DNA of 64,000 bases from Apostichopus japonicus. Taxonomy: Eukaryota > Echinodermata > Holothuroidea > Aspidochirotida > Stichopodidae. The notes beneath the pieces are model-generated. The model was not told where the DNA came from, searched no databases, and saw only the letters and a list, made by a program, of their open reading frames with translations. Within the stretch, counting starts at the first letter, position 1, and each line of letters opens with the position of its first letter. The position numbers were made by a program, and so were the translations under genes. This document shows positions 1 through 12,287 of this stretch, piece after piece. The stretch is from assembly GCF_037975245.1 (NCBI RefSeq), contig NC_092569.1, positions 2,858,501 through 2,922,500 on the forward strand. The letters are read 5' to 3'.

Positions 1-1640
1 CATTAAATACTAAAACATTACACAACATACTGTATACTATATTACATAACAACTTCATGTAATATACATATGTAATACAGGGCAAACTTTAAAAAGTGGT
101 TGTCTGGTCGTCGGTGAGGACCAACTCTCTGTTCGGACGACTGCTTGTTTCAGGTTGCATTTCACTAAATTACCCACAAATAGGTCAAAATAATCAATTG
201 GTAGTATCATCATTCATCACTTTGAAGATAATAAAACAAATATAATGGTAGGCCCTATATGATCCACCTGAGAGAGGTACTTTGGGGGGGGGGGCACAAT
301 GCCTGGTGTTCCATTGACCAAATCTACACATCTTTCCTACAATTTACATAAAGGAGAACCATGAAAAAGAAAAATCCTTAAAAAATTTGCCCTGTATATA
401 TATTTACAAACATACATATATCAATTCCAAATTATTCTCTTGATCTTTCAACAACATACTCCTTTTACCCTCACCCAACCACCCTAACATCTCCGAGTGA
501 GTCTCCCATTCAGAGAAAATAAATATACACATACAACATATATGTAAATTTATTACACAGCCAAACACATTAATTAAAAGTTTTATACTCTACACTATTA
601 ACACACTGGAAAAAAAAAAAATTCACAATATAGCGCCGGTAAAATTTTATCCCCAAAACCGATTAAGAAAAAAAGGAGAAAGAAAGAAAAACAAATAGAA
701 AAAGAGCAAAGCCCTCCATGTCACTATACATGCTGCAGAAATTTCCATCCATCTGACAACACTGCTCAGCAGCTAGCATGCTTTTGTCAGACAACAAAGC
801 TGGGGAGACAGACAAAGAACCTTTTACTAACTACCCCCGGTGCACGAGATGGGCATAATTTATACATACTACGATGGAAGAGCAAAATACACTAAGACTC
901 TGGGTTAGCAAATGCTGGTCAACCAATTACTCCTTGGAGGGCAATTTCCAAATCATCTTCATGTTTCCCAATGTATGACAATGAGAGACCCATGGTACAC
1001 TTTTTTTTCATTTTGACACCTGATACCGCCTTCTATTACTTCACAATGTATCCGCCAAAAACCCGAGAGCTAATATAAATATAAAAAAAAAAAAAAAAGC
1101 TTAAAAAAAAAAAAAAATACGAGAAACGGGTGCGATGACTAAGAGGAGGAGGATATGCAGACAGGGAGAGAGGAATGTTAGACATGACTGAGAGCAAGTG
1201 TGCATCTCAGCTAGCCGAGACACATGCGTAGTAAGTAGTAGGTAGTAGTAGTAGTAGTTAGTATTAATCTCATAATGAATGTGTGAAATGGGCATGCTAT
1301 AAATTGTAACCAAAAATTCAACAGGCCCTCGCTCCCTCGCATGCTTCCAAGTGTTATACACTTGTTAGTGGTAGGCTTCGTTGCAGGGAGGCAAAAAAAA
1401 AAAGAGAGTTAATTGAAGTCGGAGGAAATGATGAGAGAAGATGCCATACGCATAGAAATTGATAATTATTATTATTATTAATCATAATAATGATAATCGT
1501 CGAGAAACATGCACGGAAGGAGAACAAAGAGATGAGGAGTGGGTATGTGAGAGAGAGAGGGAGAGAGTGTGTGTGTGTGTTTGCGTACGTACAGTACCTG
1601 TATGTATGTGTGTGAGTGGTTGGAACTGTTACAGAAACTA
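1..1640. other. AT-rich non-coding stretch with homopolymers and microsatellites
   Basis: No exon is supported here. There are several A runs (around 611, 1085 and 1105), a TAG/GTA trinucleotide patch near 1231-1262, an ATT repeat at about 1467-1481 and an adjoining GA then GT dinucleotide run at about 1548-1581. The longest open frames run through these simple repeats on either strand and are therefore not credible genes. Confidence 0.6.
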
Positions 1641-1689
1641 CGAGTCTGTGCCTCATACCTTAAGAATGTTTTGCAGTGAGTCAGAGCCG

Positions 1690-2110
1690 ATAAATGTTGC
1701 ACAGTGTCCGCCCACGGGAAAATTACATACCGAGGACAACGCAAGCCCATGGACTTTGGAAGTTCAATCTCCGACCCCGCTCTTTTAAAAATGCGTCTCG
1801 CAGTCATTACTCGGATGAGCAGAAACGAAATCATGGTTGACAAATCTGGTAGAAGTCGTATCTTTGGAAACGCTGCCACGCAATAGCGTGGGAGAGTTCG
1901 ATTCCTCCGTTAATTTTGCGTCGTGTTTGAGAAAAGAGAAAGATAAAAAAAAAAGAAAACAGGGACTATACCCCCCGTCTGGTTACTATGGAAGCGACGC
2001 TGGGAGAGCCATGATGGATGTTCATTCCATTGCATGTAAATCCCTCCTCTCCTCGCAATGCAAAAGCTCACTTTGAATATCTCTTTGTCTCAAGTTCGAC
2101 ATTTATTCGT
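1690..2110. other. CpG-rich block, possible promoter/first exon on - strand
   Basis: This stretch is visibly richer in CpG than its AT-rich surroundings. On the - strand a short open frame starts with an ATG at 1834-1832 and runs to a good donor (exon end 1731, then GTATGT). It would encode about 34 residues with a basic, hydrophobic N-terminus, and the next exons would lie left of the window. I do not recognise the peptide. A + strand frame (1704-1886) is also open, so the strand is not settled. The reading as a first exon is inference from CpG content plus one splice-like site. Confidence 0.15.
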
Positions 2111-3236
2111 CGCCAGGCTCTCGGAGGCAAATCTGAAAGGATTGCCTATTGAACTGACAGAAGAGACTCCATCACTCTAAATCAAATTAAATACAGACGA
2201 AACAAGCTGAGATTTTGACTATCAATACAAGTTTGCTTAAGCTTCTTACTATTTATATAAACATATATATATATCTCTTCTTTTTTTCCCTCCCCCCCCC
2301 CCCGTTTTATTTGGAAATAGGTAAACGTTTATGGCGGAGAAATATGTACACATGTACACAAGTGGTTGGTAATTTGGCAATTTGTTTTGTTTTTTGTCTC
2401 TTTATTACGCACGCCATGGTTTCACAATCTGAGTAAATGGAAGCCAAACGGATGATTACAGTAATAGATGATTATTCAAAGACGGGATGAAAACATTATG
2501 ATCCAATGTTTGCAGAAATTGTTAAACCACTCGAAAACTGGGAATACCCATTAACGAAAGCTGTGCACTATTTATAGATTTCCTACTTGCTTGTTTTTTT
2601 TTTTTGGTTTTTGCATCAAAGTTTGAGGTGGAGAAGAGTTTGAAAGAGGCCAAGAAAAGTACTAAATAAATTGTTGTCTTTCCTACAACAGAACTGTTAG
2701 GGTACATGTAATTAACTTTTTGTTTACATGTCATAATTTTTTAATGAGCCATGTGGGGGGGCATTAAGTTTTCCCCGCCTTAAAGGTGAAATCTCAGGGG
2801 CAGGGATACTCTTAATGCATTCCATGCATGTCCATATTACCACCATATTTGAGACCAGAGGGGCATTGTGGGAGTTTTATGATGAGAACATTAATTACGG
2901 TAAATCAAGGTGTCCCAGATAACCAAAACAAATTTGATAAATTATATAAAATAATTTTGTTAGATCATTGGAACAGGTAAGAAGATGTATCATCAAGAGC
3001 ATATGTGCAATTAGGTTTGAATATTTCAAGGAAGGCCAAAGGGCAGAATTTACAAGGTAAAAATATGTTCAATTTACTTAATCACCATTGTCATATAAGA
3101 AGAGGTGGAGATTGGAGGGGAGAAGGGGTGGGGGTGGGGGATTGGAGGAAGAGAAACAACTCTAACAGGGGAACAATGCGAGATAGGTAAAAATGTATAT
3201 AAGTAGGCTACTTTGGGGGGGGACACAATTCTTCAT

Positions 3237-3443
3237 CAGACATGACCGGTCAGTGTGTTAACCAACTGCTCACCAGGTCTTACCTGATTTGGATGTTTAC
3301 GAGCTAAGAACTTACCTATCTCCTCACAACTTATGCACACTCTCTGTCTACCATGTCTGACCGTGTGACCTGGTAACCTTTGACACTGACCTCTCAAGTT
3401 GACCAGTGCCTCCTCATTCTGACACCCAGTGTATGGAGTTTTA
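3237..3443 (-). CDS. exon-like open segment with C-x2-C motif (unrecognised)
   Basis: The - strand is open from a splice-acceptor-like AG just above 3443 to a stop at 3237-3239, about 68 codons without a methionine start, so it would be a terminal exon. It contains four cysteines, including C-I-S-C followed by E-E-I-G-K, and a basic stretch before it. Two donor-like sites (GTAAG, near 3313 and 3282) occur inside it and both stay in frame if read through. The E-E-x-G-K end recurs at several other places in the window on both strands, which argues for a dispersed repeat rather than a unique gene. No known domain is recognised. Confidence 0.25.
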
Positions 3444-3465
3444 GAGGGCTGTCAAGATCATTTAA

Positions 3466-3637
3466 CACAGATCTTGGCATATTGGTAAATCATCCTCCAG
3501 TAAAATAGCAGAATGTAAGTGCAATCGTTGTGAGAAGACAGGTAAGGGAGCCGGCCTGGTAAATCCGGCTAAGCACTATCTAAGTCAACCTATTTACCAG
3601 CACGGTCTGGCCACCCTTAATTCTGCACTACTGTAGG
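3466..3637 (+). CDS. exon-like open segment, Cys-rich (unrecognised)
   Basis: The + strand frame from 3466 to a stop ending near 3637 encodes about 56 residues, including E-C-K-C-N-R-C-E-K-T-G-K. A strong splice donor (ACAG then GTAAGG, intron from 3542) falls right after the E-K-T codons. The Cys spacing resembles a zinc knuckle, but only in a loose sense. It lies back to back with the - strand segment at 3237-3443. It may be a relic of a dispersed element that also gave related sequences near 5219, 9107, 12358 and 54466. Confidence 0.2.
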
Positions 3638-3872
3638 TCCCTTACAGGTCTGAAACAGTCTTCAGAGTCCAGGAATTTCCTTGTTTGCATTAAAGAAGAG
3701 CATCAAATCCCACTTAATGACAAAAGCTTTTATATAATCTTGTACCATTAAGTTTTTCTTCTGTCATTGTTTTGTACTATTTTGTATTATTTGTATCATT
3801 TCTAATTGTCAATTGCGCCATGAACATTCTTTGTGTGGTGTGTGCGCATTATAAGTCGTATTATTAGTATTA

Positions 3873-4245
3873 TTAAAGGGTGTGAAGACTCGCGCAAAAA
3901 GAATCTTCTAATGCCGGTAAATTGACCTAATTTCGAATGAGGTGTAACAGAAGGTGTTAAACGCCACCATTGATCCCAGAAAATACACACACAGCTTGCT
4001 ACCGTCGGTAATTAGACACTAGTGTACAGTCAGTACATACAGCTGCGGTCAATACCCACAGCACAGTATACAAACGATACAGCGATGGACATCTCCGGTC
4101 CAGCTAAAGATAACAATTAAGGTATAACGTTTCATTACTGTCTGCATTTTGTAGCGACACGAACAAAACGTCACTTGCAAGCAACAGAAAGTTAACTTTT
4201 TCAGATGGCCGCACACGGTTTGGGGCGAGTTTTCAATGCCTTTAA
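3873..4245. mobile_element. TTAA-flanked MITE, piggyBac-like, copy 1 (373 bp)
   Basis: The element is bounded by TTAA at 3873-3876 and 4242-4245. Its ends are imperfect terminal inverted repeats of about 23 bp: the left end reads TTAAAGGGTGTGAAGACTCG, and the reverse complement of the right end reads TTAAAGGCATTGAAAACTCG. A second copy in the same orientation at 62720-63091 is about 85-90% identical by eye over its whole length, which fixes both ends. TTAA target duplication is the hallmark of the piggyBac superfamily. No transposase is encoded, so this is a non-autonomous MITE. Confidence 0.85.
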
Positions 4246-4347
4246 CTGTGATTTACACCTTTACCATTGAAGGTACTGTATTTTGCATTCATGAAAATTA
4301 ATTTTTACATATAATTTGGCCAAATCTTTCGTTCACTCCAAGCGGCC

Positions 4348-4515
4348 TCACATCCGGAAATGTAAAAGCATTTTGCCAGACGCTTCTTCATCATGTTCAG
4401 AAACTGTCCTGGGCGGTGGGACTCGTACAGTCCTTGCAGATAAAATGCAATTTACCATGAATTTTCTGAGGTTCCAGGAGGAACTTCCTAGCCTCAACAT
4501 ATCCGTCTTGACATC
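4348..4515 (-). CDS. exon-like acidic open segment (unrecognised)
   Basis: The - strand is open for 55 codons before a stop at 4348-4350. It includes an acceptor-like sequence (ATCTGCAAG) followed by a T-V-R-V-P-P-P-R-T-V-S-E-H-D-E-E-A-S-G-K stretch, and a donor-like GTGAGG overlapping the stop codon. An internal exon of phase 2 on both sides would therefore avoid the stop. The - strand segment at 5294-5479 has a loosely similar V-R-x(5)-K/R then acidic run. The family is not recognised, and the low-complexity acidic run could be chance. Confidence 0.2.
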   Translation of the reverse strand, partial: DVKTDMLRLGSSSWNLRKFMVNCILSARTVRVPPPRTVSEHDEEASGKMLLHFRM

Positions 4516-5293
4516 TTAGAAGACCAAATACAACTCTCCTTTACAAATCCTAAGAAAGTTTACAAATCTTCCCTTGAAATAAGTCAGCATAATTAATTAG
4601 TACAAGCTTCTAGGCTACCTACAAATATACAAGAACTTGAAGGTTTATACGAGTTCGGTAACTGCACAAAATCACAAATTTTGTCAGTATGGGTGGGCAA
4701 TCGACTTTGCTGTCCTCTGTCGAAGGTAAACCAGGTGGGTCTAGACGTGGTACAATAAGGGTGCAGTCTTTGTGTGTCAACACCTGATGAGTAAATTACG
4801 AGGGAATCTTTTGTTTTCTATTTGGGCAAAAAAAATTGGCAAGCCTGTGGAGTATTCTTCTGGTAAGATTCCATTAACTATTATTATTCCAATGTTCAAC
4901 ATTTCATCACTCAGGCAGGCAATTCTTCAGTGCCTGGGTGATGCAATGGGGTGATGGGGGGGGGAGGTGAGTCTTGGGAGGATGGGGTGGGATACAGATA
5001 TTCTGAGACACAAAGCTCATAGGTGATCAAAATTAACCAAGAGTGGAGATGTGAACACATAACAAAGTTCACATTTTAGAAAATATTTCTAGCCACTTTG
5101 CGTGATAGGTCAATGACCAGAAGTGACCGATCGCTAAAGGTGTATAACGCTAAAAAAGTATATACCAGTTCACTCTAAATCTAGCATATCTAGCATATAC
5201 AAGCCCTAAACTTGTGAGGAGACAGGTAAGCAAAGCTAATTACAAAAGTAAAAACTAACTGAAAGGCTGATGAACTGCAACTTCCTTGGATGC

Positions 5294-5479
5294 TTATGAT
5301 GTACACCACCAAAGTCTGGGACATCCCTGCGAAGTCACTCCATCAATACAAAGCACTTTCAAGACTGCAATAGTGCCGGGGGCATCACTTTCTTCCTCCT
5401 CGTCATTGCACTTGTGGAAAGTCATACGTACGCTCTCCATGTTGGAACTTGGAAGGTATTCATCAAATCTGTCCGCAGA
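5294..5479 (-). CDS. exon-like acidic open segment (unrecognised)
   Basis: A - strand frame of 61 codons begins just after a TAA at 5480-5482 and ends at a stop at 5294-5296. It encodes a polar peptide with an E-E-E-E run and one ATG (M-E-S-V-R-M-T-F-H-K-C). In the same frame beyond the TAA there is a very basic R-K-R-K-R run, as in a nuclear localisation signal. A second - strand frame (about 5425-5523, acceptor GTACAG, donor GTACGT) is also open and would join in phase with the segment at 4348-4515. Only one of these can be coding; I cannot decide which. Confidence 0.2.
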   Translation of the reverse strand, partial: SADRFDEYLPSSNMESVRMTFHKCNDEEEESDAPGTIAVLKVLCIDGVTSQGCPRLWWCTS

Positions 5480-5539
5480 TTATTCTCTGGTTTCAAACCG
5501 TTTCCGTTTTCGAGAGAGCTACCTGTACTGTGCATGAAA

Positions 5540-7130
5540 TTTGACTTAATCTAACAACAGGAGATCAAGTTTAATGTGCAGTGCTGAAAGTACAGTATAT
5601 ATATTCTGTACACCAGGGTCTTGGATAAAATCATACACAATCCAACCAGAATTTTGTTTTTAAATGTCTGAAAGCATTTCAAATTTATCTGTAAAACTAG
5701 TTTACTTATTACAGGTATTCCTTAGAAAAATATGATCATAATTAAAAATTAAAATATAAATTATTGTGTTCTCATTAGGTTGTATTGATTTGGGATTTGA
5801 AGATGCATAATTAATTTGCAAGATAAAGAGGTTATAGTACTGACATTATAACACAGTAACTAAAGAAGTACAGTAAGCATATCAATATAGCAATGTATGT
5901 AAGCTCAACAGAGGGTAAGATTGATGAACCACCATTCAGGTTAAAGTTTATAATTTTAAAAAAAACTTTTAGCCACTAAGACTGACCACTGGCCATAACC
6001 CTAGAGCTGCTGTCCCTGCTATTGGTTACTACCTCACATTTCTTACAATAATACTTCTGAGGTATTTTTTAACTGAAATATTTCTGACCAGGAAATTGGT
6101 CCACCAAATGAAGTTTATATTAGGTGATCTATGCAAAATACTCTGCAAAGGATAATTAACGCTCTCTTGACATTTTGCGTGGTAGAATAAGAAGGAGGGC
6201 AGCAGACTGAAATGGTCTGGTCATCAAGGAAAGTGCTTGACAGCAAACAGCAGGGTGAGCTAGGGTCTTATAGTGGGTTTATGAGGAGACATGTGTGTGA
6301 GGGGTGTCAATGTTCATAAGTAATTTGCTTATATCATCGCAGAGAACATTTAGTGTGTACTCAATGTTGTCATGGTATCATCATTAACGTTACATCAGAG
6401 TATCATGTCATAGTATAATGTAGTATCATGTTTTATAGATGTTGTACACACTGACAAAGAACATCCTCCCATAAATCATCAGCAGACAATGCTACATACT
6501 GTATCATATTGCTTACTTCAAATTACAAAGGATAATTAATAATGCACATCTTTCATCCCTTTTTGTGATCCAACCTCTCCCAAATCAATCTTGTTTTTGG
6601 AAGATTCCCCGATTCGGTGTGAATGCCATGCTCCGATACAACTTATTAATTATCTAAAGTTCTTTTTATCTTGCATTTTATTAAACGGTAGTTCGTAGGC
6701 TTCCCAGTACAAATGCCTGTTCCCTTTTCGCCCTGTTGGAACGAAACAGCTAGACCAGGACGGTGTGCTATTTACAGTACCGTATATGCTAGGTTACACC
6801 ACTCTATGGGTATATATAGTTTATAAATGTTTTGAGGTGTTCAACAAAAGTTTGCTATCTATAGTACTGTATATGTGGTTATATCAAGGCTTATGATGGC
6901 TGTGTCTATTAAATACCTGTGATGAGCAGTCTAAGGACTGTTGAAGTGGTTAGAGCAGAAATATTGCAGACTTTTTATTTTTATACCTAAAATACTGTTT
7001 GAAATACAGAGAGCTCAGCATTATGAAGCTAGCTGGTTTCATACCACAAACTACAAAATAAAGCTCAAATACTGGTTTAAAAAAGCAGGCCTCAAATTAC
7101 AGGCTAATTACAGGGCTAAATGCTAGTGGA
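5540..7130. other. unassigned AT-rich interval
   Basis: No splice-flanked open frame, RNA gene or bounded repeat could be supported here. The 61-codon frame near 6941-7126 is ordinary AT-rich sequence without codon bias. Confidence 0.5.
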
Positions 7131-7139
7131 CTTCACTGC

Positions 7140-7450
7140 TTTCCTGTAGGGAAAAAAGCCACTTGTATTTCTCTGCCAGTAGACATTGCGAACATAACAC
7201 ATTTAATTTATAAGTCGAATATGTAATCGTCAGTAAAAATAAATATTAAAAAAAAGACGGGGAAAAATGAGTTCTGTAGCTACTTAAGCTCCTCCTCATT
7301 ACTGCTTCTCTTCAGCAAATATTATCGGCTGCTCACATAATAGGCCTGTACAGTAACAGCTCTGTGCTGTAATTCATGAAAAAAAGCCAACATTTGGGAA
7401 CTTCCATTTTAGCCAGTACAGTTTTATCAGCACTTGCTAAGTTTTGTAGC
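7140..7450 (+). repeat. old dispersed repeat, diverged partner at 22120-22390
   Basis: Collinear blocks are shared with about 22120-22390: a TTTCTGCCAGT block followed by A-rich sequence, then ATTACTGCTT, CAGCAAA or TGCAAA, GCCTGTA and TTTAGCCAGT in the same order and similar spacing. Identity is roughly 60-70% by eye. The class is unknown and no terminal repeats are seen. Confidence 0.4.
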
Positions 7451-8468
7451 AAGCGGCTAGGCCTGTTACGATGAAAGAACTAAACTACCGTATACTGTAT
7501 ATATGCCACCAGACCTCGCCGGCCTTGTTTACGACTTCACGCAGGCATACGATAAAATCAAATAAAAGACACAACATAGTAACACTGTGTCTGTAAGTAG
7601 TCTAGCCATGCGGGCAATCACTTCTCCACATAAACAACTGTATATACTGTACATACAGTATACTTGCCCTACGAGTCATCTTCAAATTAGACCTTCCTAC
7701 ATTATACATTTCTCAAATTCTCCATCTTGAATCTTGAGTACCTCTCGCCAGCATCAATGTTGTGCTTTTACATACTGACACTCACCTTACACAACGTCCC
7801 TATATCGCAGACAACATTTAAGACTTTGCTACCCCTAAATTTGCCCCAACTTTAACCTCTCATCTGTATGATTCTAGAAGCAAAATGTGAACTCAACACT
7901 TTGATTAGAGTCCGAAAAAGAGAGAAAACAGAAACGAGAAGAGAAAAAGGAAAAAGGAAAAGGGAAAAAAAAAAACATAGAGGGGAAATAAAAAGAGAAG
8001 GCCAAAAAAAATTGTGACATTTTTCGAGATTGTGGCAATATAATATTCATACTATGTTCCAAGGCCCAACGCAGGGTAATGATTAACGGATAGAGGAGGA
8101 GGAGGAGGATGAGGAGAACGAGGATAACGAGACTAACTTCCGAGGAGATGGGAAGAATTCCCCCAATGCTCAAGTCACACATGACTAAGCTAATCTACAT
8201 CTCACCCAATCTGAGTTTTAATTGCTCTCTCAGCAACAAACTGGAGAAGTTCATAGCCTCAAGGCCAGTCATAGAAATTTACCTGAGAGGGTTTAAAAAA
8301 TTATGGAAATTTTAAGGAAACCCATTGCATCTCTAAGCATGAATTAATTGGAGGAAAAAGCATTTTTGATGACTGCTGTTCGTGTAAGAGAATATTGCTC
8401 ACAGGGGAACCGTAAGATGATGGATTGTGATTATTTTATTATTCAACTTGTTTGGATGTTTCAAAAAC

Positions 8469-8469
<1 letters not shown>

Positions 8470-8501
<32 letters not shown>

Positions 8502-8512
8502 CTTCTTTTTTC
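8470..8512. repeat. poly-T tract
   Basis: A T run of about 30 bases is followed by TC-rich sequence, which produces misleading poly-Phe open frames on the + strand. It has no feature of a retrotransposon tail on the opposite strand that I can define. Confidence 0.7.
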
Positions 8513-9302
8513 TACCCTTTGAACCATTGGAAACAGACCAAATCTTTCATTGTCCAAAATTTTTAATATATCACCAGTTCCCTGATGAACATGTCACGGG
8601 CAAAACAATTTGGTCACAAGTGTTTTTAAAACGTTGTGTAATGGAATGAGTAACAAAATCATATGGAAATGTTTTCTTAGATTAAGAAGAAATACTGTAC
8701 TTCTATGTCAATATTTAGGGTGTTATTAAATATTAAATCTGAAGACTTATTTGCAGAATTATAACCCAACTGGCAATTTCAAACACAATAACATTATAAT
8801 AATATTAATAATGTTATAATAAGTCCTTAGCAATTAAACCCCATTCTCGAAATGCAACCCTCCCCCTGTTTTGCCGCATGACTTTACATTCCCTACACGA
8901 TCAACTTCAATCAGCCCCATCCCAGCCCCACCCCTTCCCCCCTCTCTTCCCTTAAGCTCCCACTACTCAGGCCTTATAACTCCAGAAACACTCATGAATT
9001 TGGTGTTAGAAAGTTTTAATTCACTTTTCCTTGTAATTCACAGTATGGTATACCAGCTCACTCATTATGTAGATATGGTAGAGTGAGGATGCAGTAATTG
9101 AGAGAAGACAGGTAACGAAGCAACCTACGTTACAGTACCGTATATCATACAAAATTATTTTTAGTGCCTATAGTACTGCATATCATACAGTTATTCTTAG
9201 TGCCCAATAAATAATGCACTCATTTGCACTGCCAAGTTTATTGCTCTCTGGGGTGGTGAAACCTTTGCCAGCTTTGCGTTAGAAACTCACAATATTGACT
9301 GA

Positions 9303-9400
9303 ATGAGATTCACGTCAAATAGAAAATTTTCTACAGAAAAGACAAAGATCATGTGCATTGACTTCAGAATGGCGGAATCACAAGAAGTACTTGGGTCGTG
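9303..9400 (+). pseudogene. possible reverse-transcriptase relic
   Basis: A short + frame contains F-S-T-E-K-T-K-I-M-C-I-D-F-R, which resembles the N-x-x-K-T-K-x-M-x-I-x-F block found downstream of the YADD motif in LINE reverse transcriptases. The frame closes at 9398-9400 and no YADD box is seen upstream in frame, so any element is decayed. This is motif resemblance only. Confidence 0.2.
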
Positions 9401-11899
9401 ACGGGTTTTATCAAGTTAAAATGCTTAAGTATCAATTCTACAGGGAAGGTAGTAGAGTGTACTTAAGGAAAAAGGTAAGCAAGGAGTTACATAAATTCCA
9501 ATAATGCCTGACTCTGAAGTCACTGTTTATACCCATCCCTTTCTTCCCCCCACCTCCCCTTCCCCCGCCGTGAAAAATATTGCCTTTAGCTTTCATCAAC
9601 GAAGCAATTTGTTTTTCCCTTGGGTGGCTCTGCATCCTGATTGTAACCTGTTACTAAACAAAAGTTTAATACCCCTCCAACCCCCTCCCACACTCCCTTC
9701 CCCCTCCTCCCCCACCACTCTTCCCCACTTCTCCCAGACACCTCTTCCACTCTCATTACTACAGTATTCATGTGTGCACATTCTGAATGCAACATTAGTT
9801 ACCGTTAGTAACAGTCAGCTAATATTTGTAGTGTCTTGGCACGTTCTGGCAGCATTTAATGGGCTATTCCCGTCACAGCTGAAGTCAATTGTTTAATTCA
9901 ACAATGCCAGAAATTGTCTGCATTTGTAGACCGTCAAAACCACCCCCTTAGATCACTCTATATGGCGATGATTAGTGTTTACACTGGTACCAAAACTTGG
10001 GAACCGGGTCCACGAAAATGAATGAGCTATAATATATCAAGTGTATTATTTCTCTGAAAATGTTTCCATGTTGGTTAATTTCAATTTGCGTTTGCATTTG
10101 TTTCTTTCAATTACCTGTAACCTGTTATTTAAAAATTTGTAGCTTTCGAAAAAATTTTAAACATCTTATAAAGTAAATAAAAAGGAATATATACATTCAA
10201 TAAACAAATTTAAAGGAATCGGGTAACAAATTAGGAACCGGGTAGTAGAGCGTCGGGTACCCGGGAACCTGGCTACCCGGGAACCCGGATAACCTGTGCA
10301 AACACTGGCGATGATGTAAACTTTTTAAATTAGGTGGTTTATACTTTATAAATGCATAGGATGTTCTGGCAATGTCAGCAGAATGAATGATGTCATCGCC
10401 AGGGGCAACTCAGCTGGAAATGTTTCTGTATTTCATTATATTATAATAATTAACTTTACCTGTTCGCAGAGGTAAAGTATACTACAAATTCTCCACAAAA
10501 AAAGACAATAGTTGCATTTTGATGAAAAATTATAAATAATGAGAGTCTGTGTACAGGTAGGTATACATGTATGCAAATATTCCAAACGTACAGTATCTGG
10601 TTTCAACTATAAATCAACAAATAGAATACAGCAGTATGGTAAATAATTTTACATATTTATGGTTATGACATCACAGAACCCCTACTGTGATCAAACTGAT
10701 CAAAAATTACACCATTTTATTATGAACATTTTTTTTTTTTTTTTTTTTTTAGGAATAATGAAGAAAAAAAGAAGTCCTAGCAAAAAGGGATGTTGGCAAA
10801 CCCTTTTTATATTCATGAAGATATGTATTAATGTGTGTACATGTGTGCGTGACACTGCATGTACTGTAAGTAAAATTTTAACTATTCTAAGACAAAAAAA
10901 GCTGCTAATTTTTGGGGGGTTTATTTTTTTTTTATTTTTTTTTTTATACAAATTTCCTGAAATGTGCTTCAACAATGTTTACCTTGGATAATTAATTAGA
11001 TTTATTAGTTTAAGTACCAAAGATATATATGTATATATCAATTTGTTAATTAACCATTTCAATTGACTTTTAACAGATTTTTACTTTGCTGACAGTGCTG
11101 ATACAGACCGAGTTGACTTGGCCATCCCTTGTGAATGGGTACTTAGCATTTAACATGATACAGAGAAACATGATAAGAATCAACTCTAAAATTTCCCAAA
11201 AGTATTATATTCTGTTGGAAAATTGTTTCCAAACCCTCAAAGGAGATCAAATTTACATTCGAGAGTTAAACTTCCTCAGTGAACCAGAATTATTTTTACC
11301 ATGCCGATAAAAGGATATAACCCAAATGCTTGGTTCAGTTGTGAAACCAATTTCTTTGGTAACTGCGGTATATATTTAACGGGCGTAAAGTTTCTCTTCA
11401 ATATTTATACTCGCCATTTGCATTCCATTTGCATCTTAACTTTCCATTACCCAAGCAGGGGGAGGGTAAAAGAGGTCGAAGAAAAACCTGATACAATTGG
11501 TTTCGACTGAATCAAGGATAAAAGTGTCCCTGACAAAATTGTTGCTTTAACTTTCAAAAAGGATTTTACTTAAAACCTATTTAAGATTTATCACCTGTAC
11601 GTTTTGTTTTAAAAAACAGGTCCCAGGATGTGAAAGAGGCCACCCACTATAAAAAATAAAAAATAATAGAAACAAAAAAAAGTTTGGTTCGTGTAGATTA
11701 GGTGACTAGTTTTAATATGTCTAGCATATCTAGAACCCCTGAACTCCAAGAAAGTTTTTAAAGTAGCACAAGTTGCATTTGAAGGTCGTCAGTTTCGGCT
11801 CCAAATATGCTAGAAAAGTCGATTGTGGTCACTTATATTCAAACTGAAGCAAGCCTTTCAGGGAGGTCACGAGAGTGGATGGGATGGGGGGGGTGTGCT

Positions 11900-12287
11900 C
11901 AGTGGCGGAGCTAGGGGTATTGGTCAGGAGGGGCGAGAATGGTCTGTAGGGGCGCTTTTGACACTATCTAAGAGGAGCGCCACCACAGGTTGGCGCATAG
12001 CGTACAGAATTTTTTTTTTAAGTAAAGATACTCCCGAGATCGCCAGAAATGACCCTTTCCGGGCCTGGCTAATTTGCAGATAAACGAAGAATAAATAGGC
12101 GCATCGCCAAATTACACCAACAAAATGTGACAAATGTCAATATGTATATGAGAGCGCAATAAAATAATCAATAAACGCGAATAAGTAAAAAGTGGTAAAG
12201 AGCTGAAAAGGGCGCCAGCAGTCCATTTGAGTCCGTCAGGGGGGGGGAGGCATCCGCCCCCCTGACTGTATGGACGCTCCGCCACTG
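11900..12287. mobile_element. hAT-type MITE with 8-bp target duplication (388 bp)
   Basis: The left end is CAGTGGCGGAGC and the right end is GCTCCGCCACTG, a perfect 12-bp inverted repeat starting with the CAG typical of hAT elements. The flanks are GGTGTGCT (11892-11899) and GATGTGCT (12288-12295), an 8-bp duplication with one mismatch, which is the hAT target-site length. The interior has no transposase. A poly-T and a G/C-rich hairpin near 12238-12265 are internal. The flank at 12320-12360 belongs to a recurrent motif family, so the MITE landed next to or in an older repeat. Confidence 0.9.

Noticed and set aside
1840-1910. tRNA-like segment with GTTCGATTCC (B-box-like) and a CCACGC/GCGTGG arm
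   Set aside because: The T stem has two mismatches, no matching acceptor stem or A box was found, so only the hairpin is real.
9504-9896. 130-codon frame on + strand
   Set aside because: It is driven by C/T-rich, stop-poor low-complexity sequence; the peptide is Pro/Ser/Leu-only in the middle and unrecognised.
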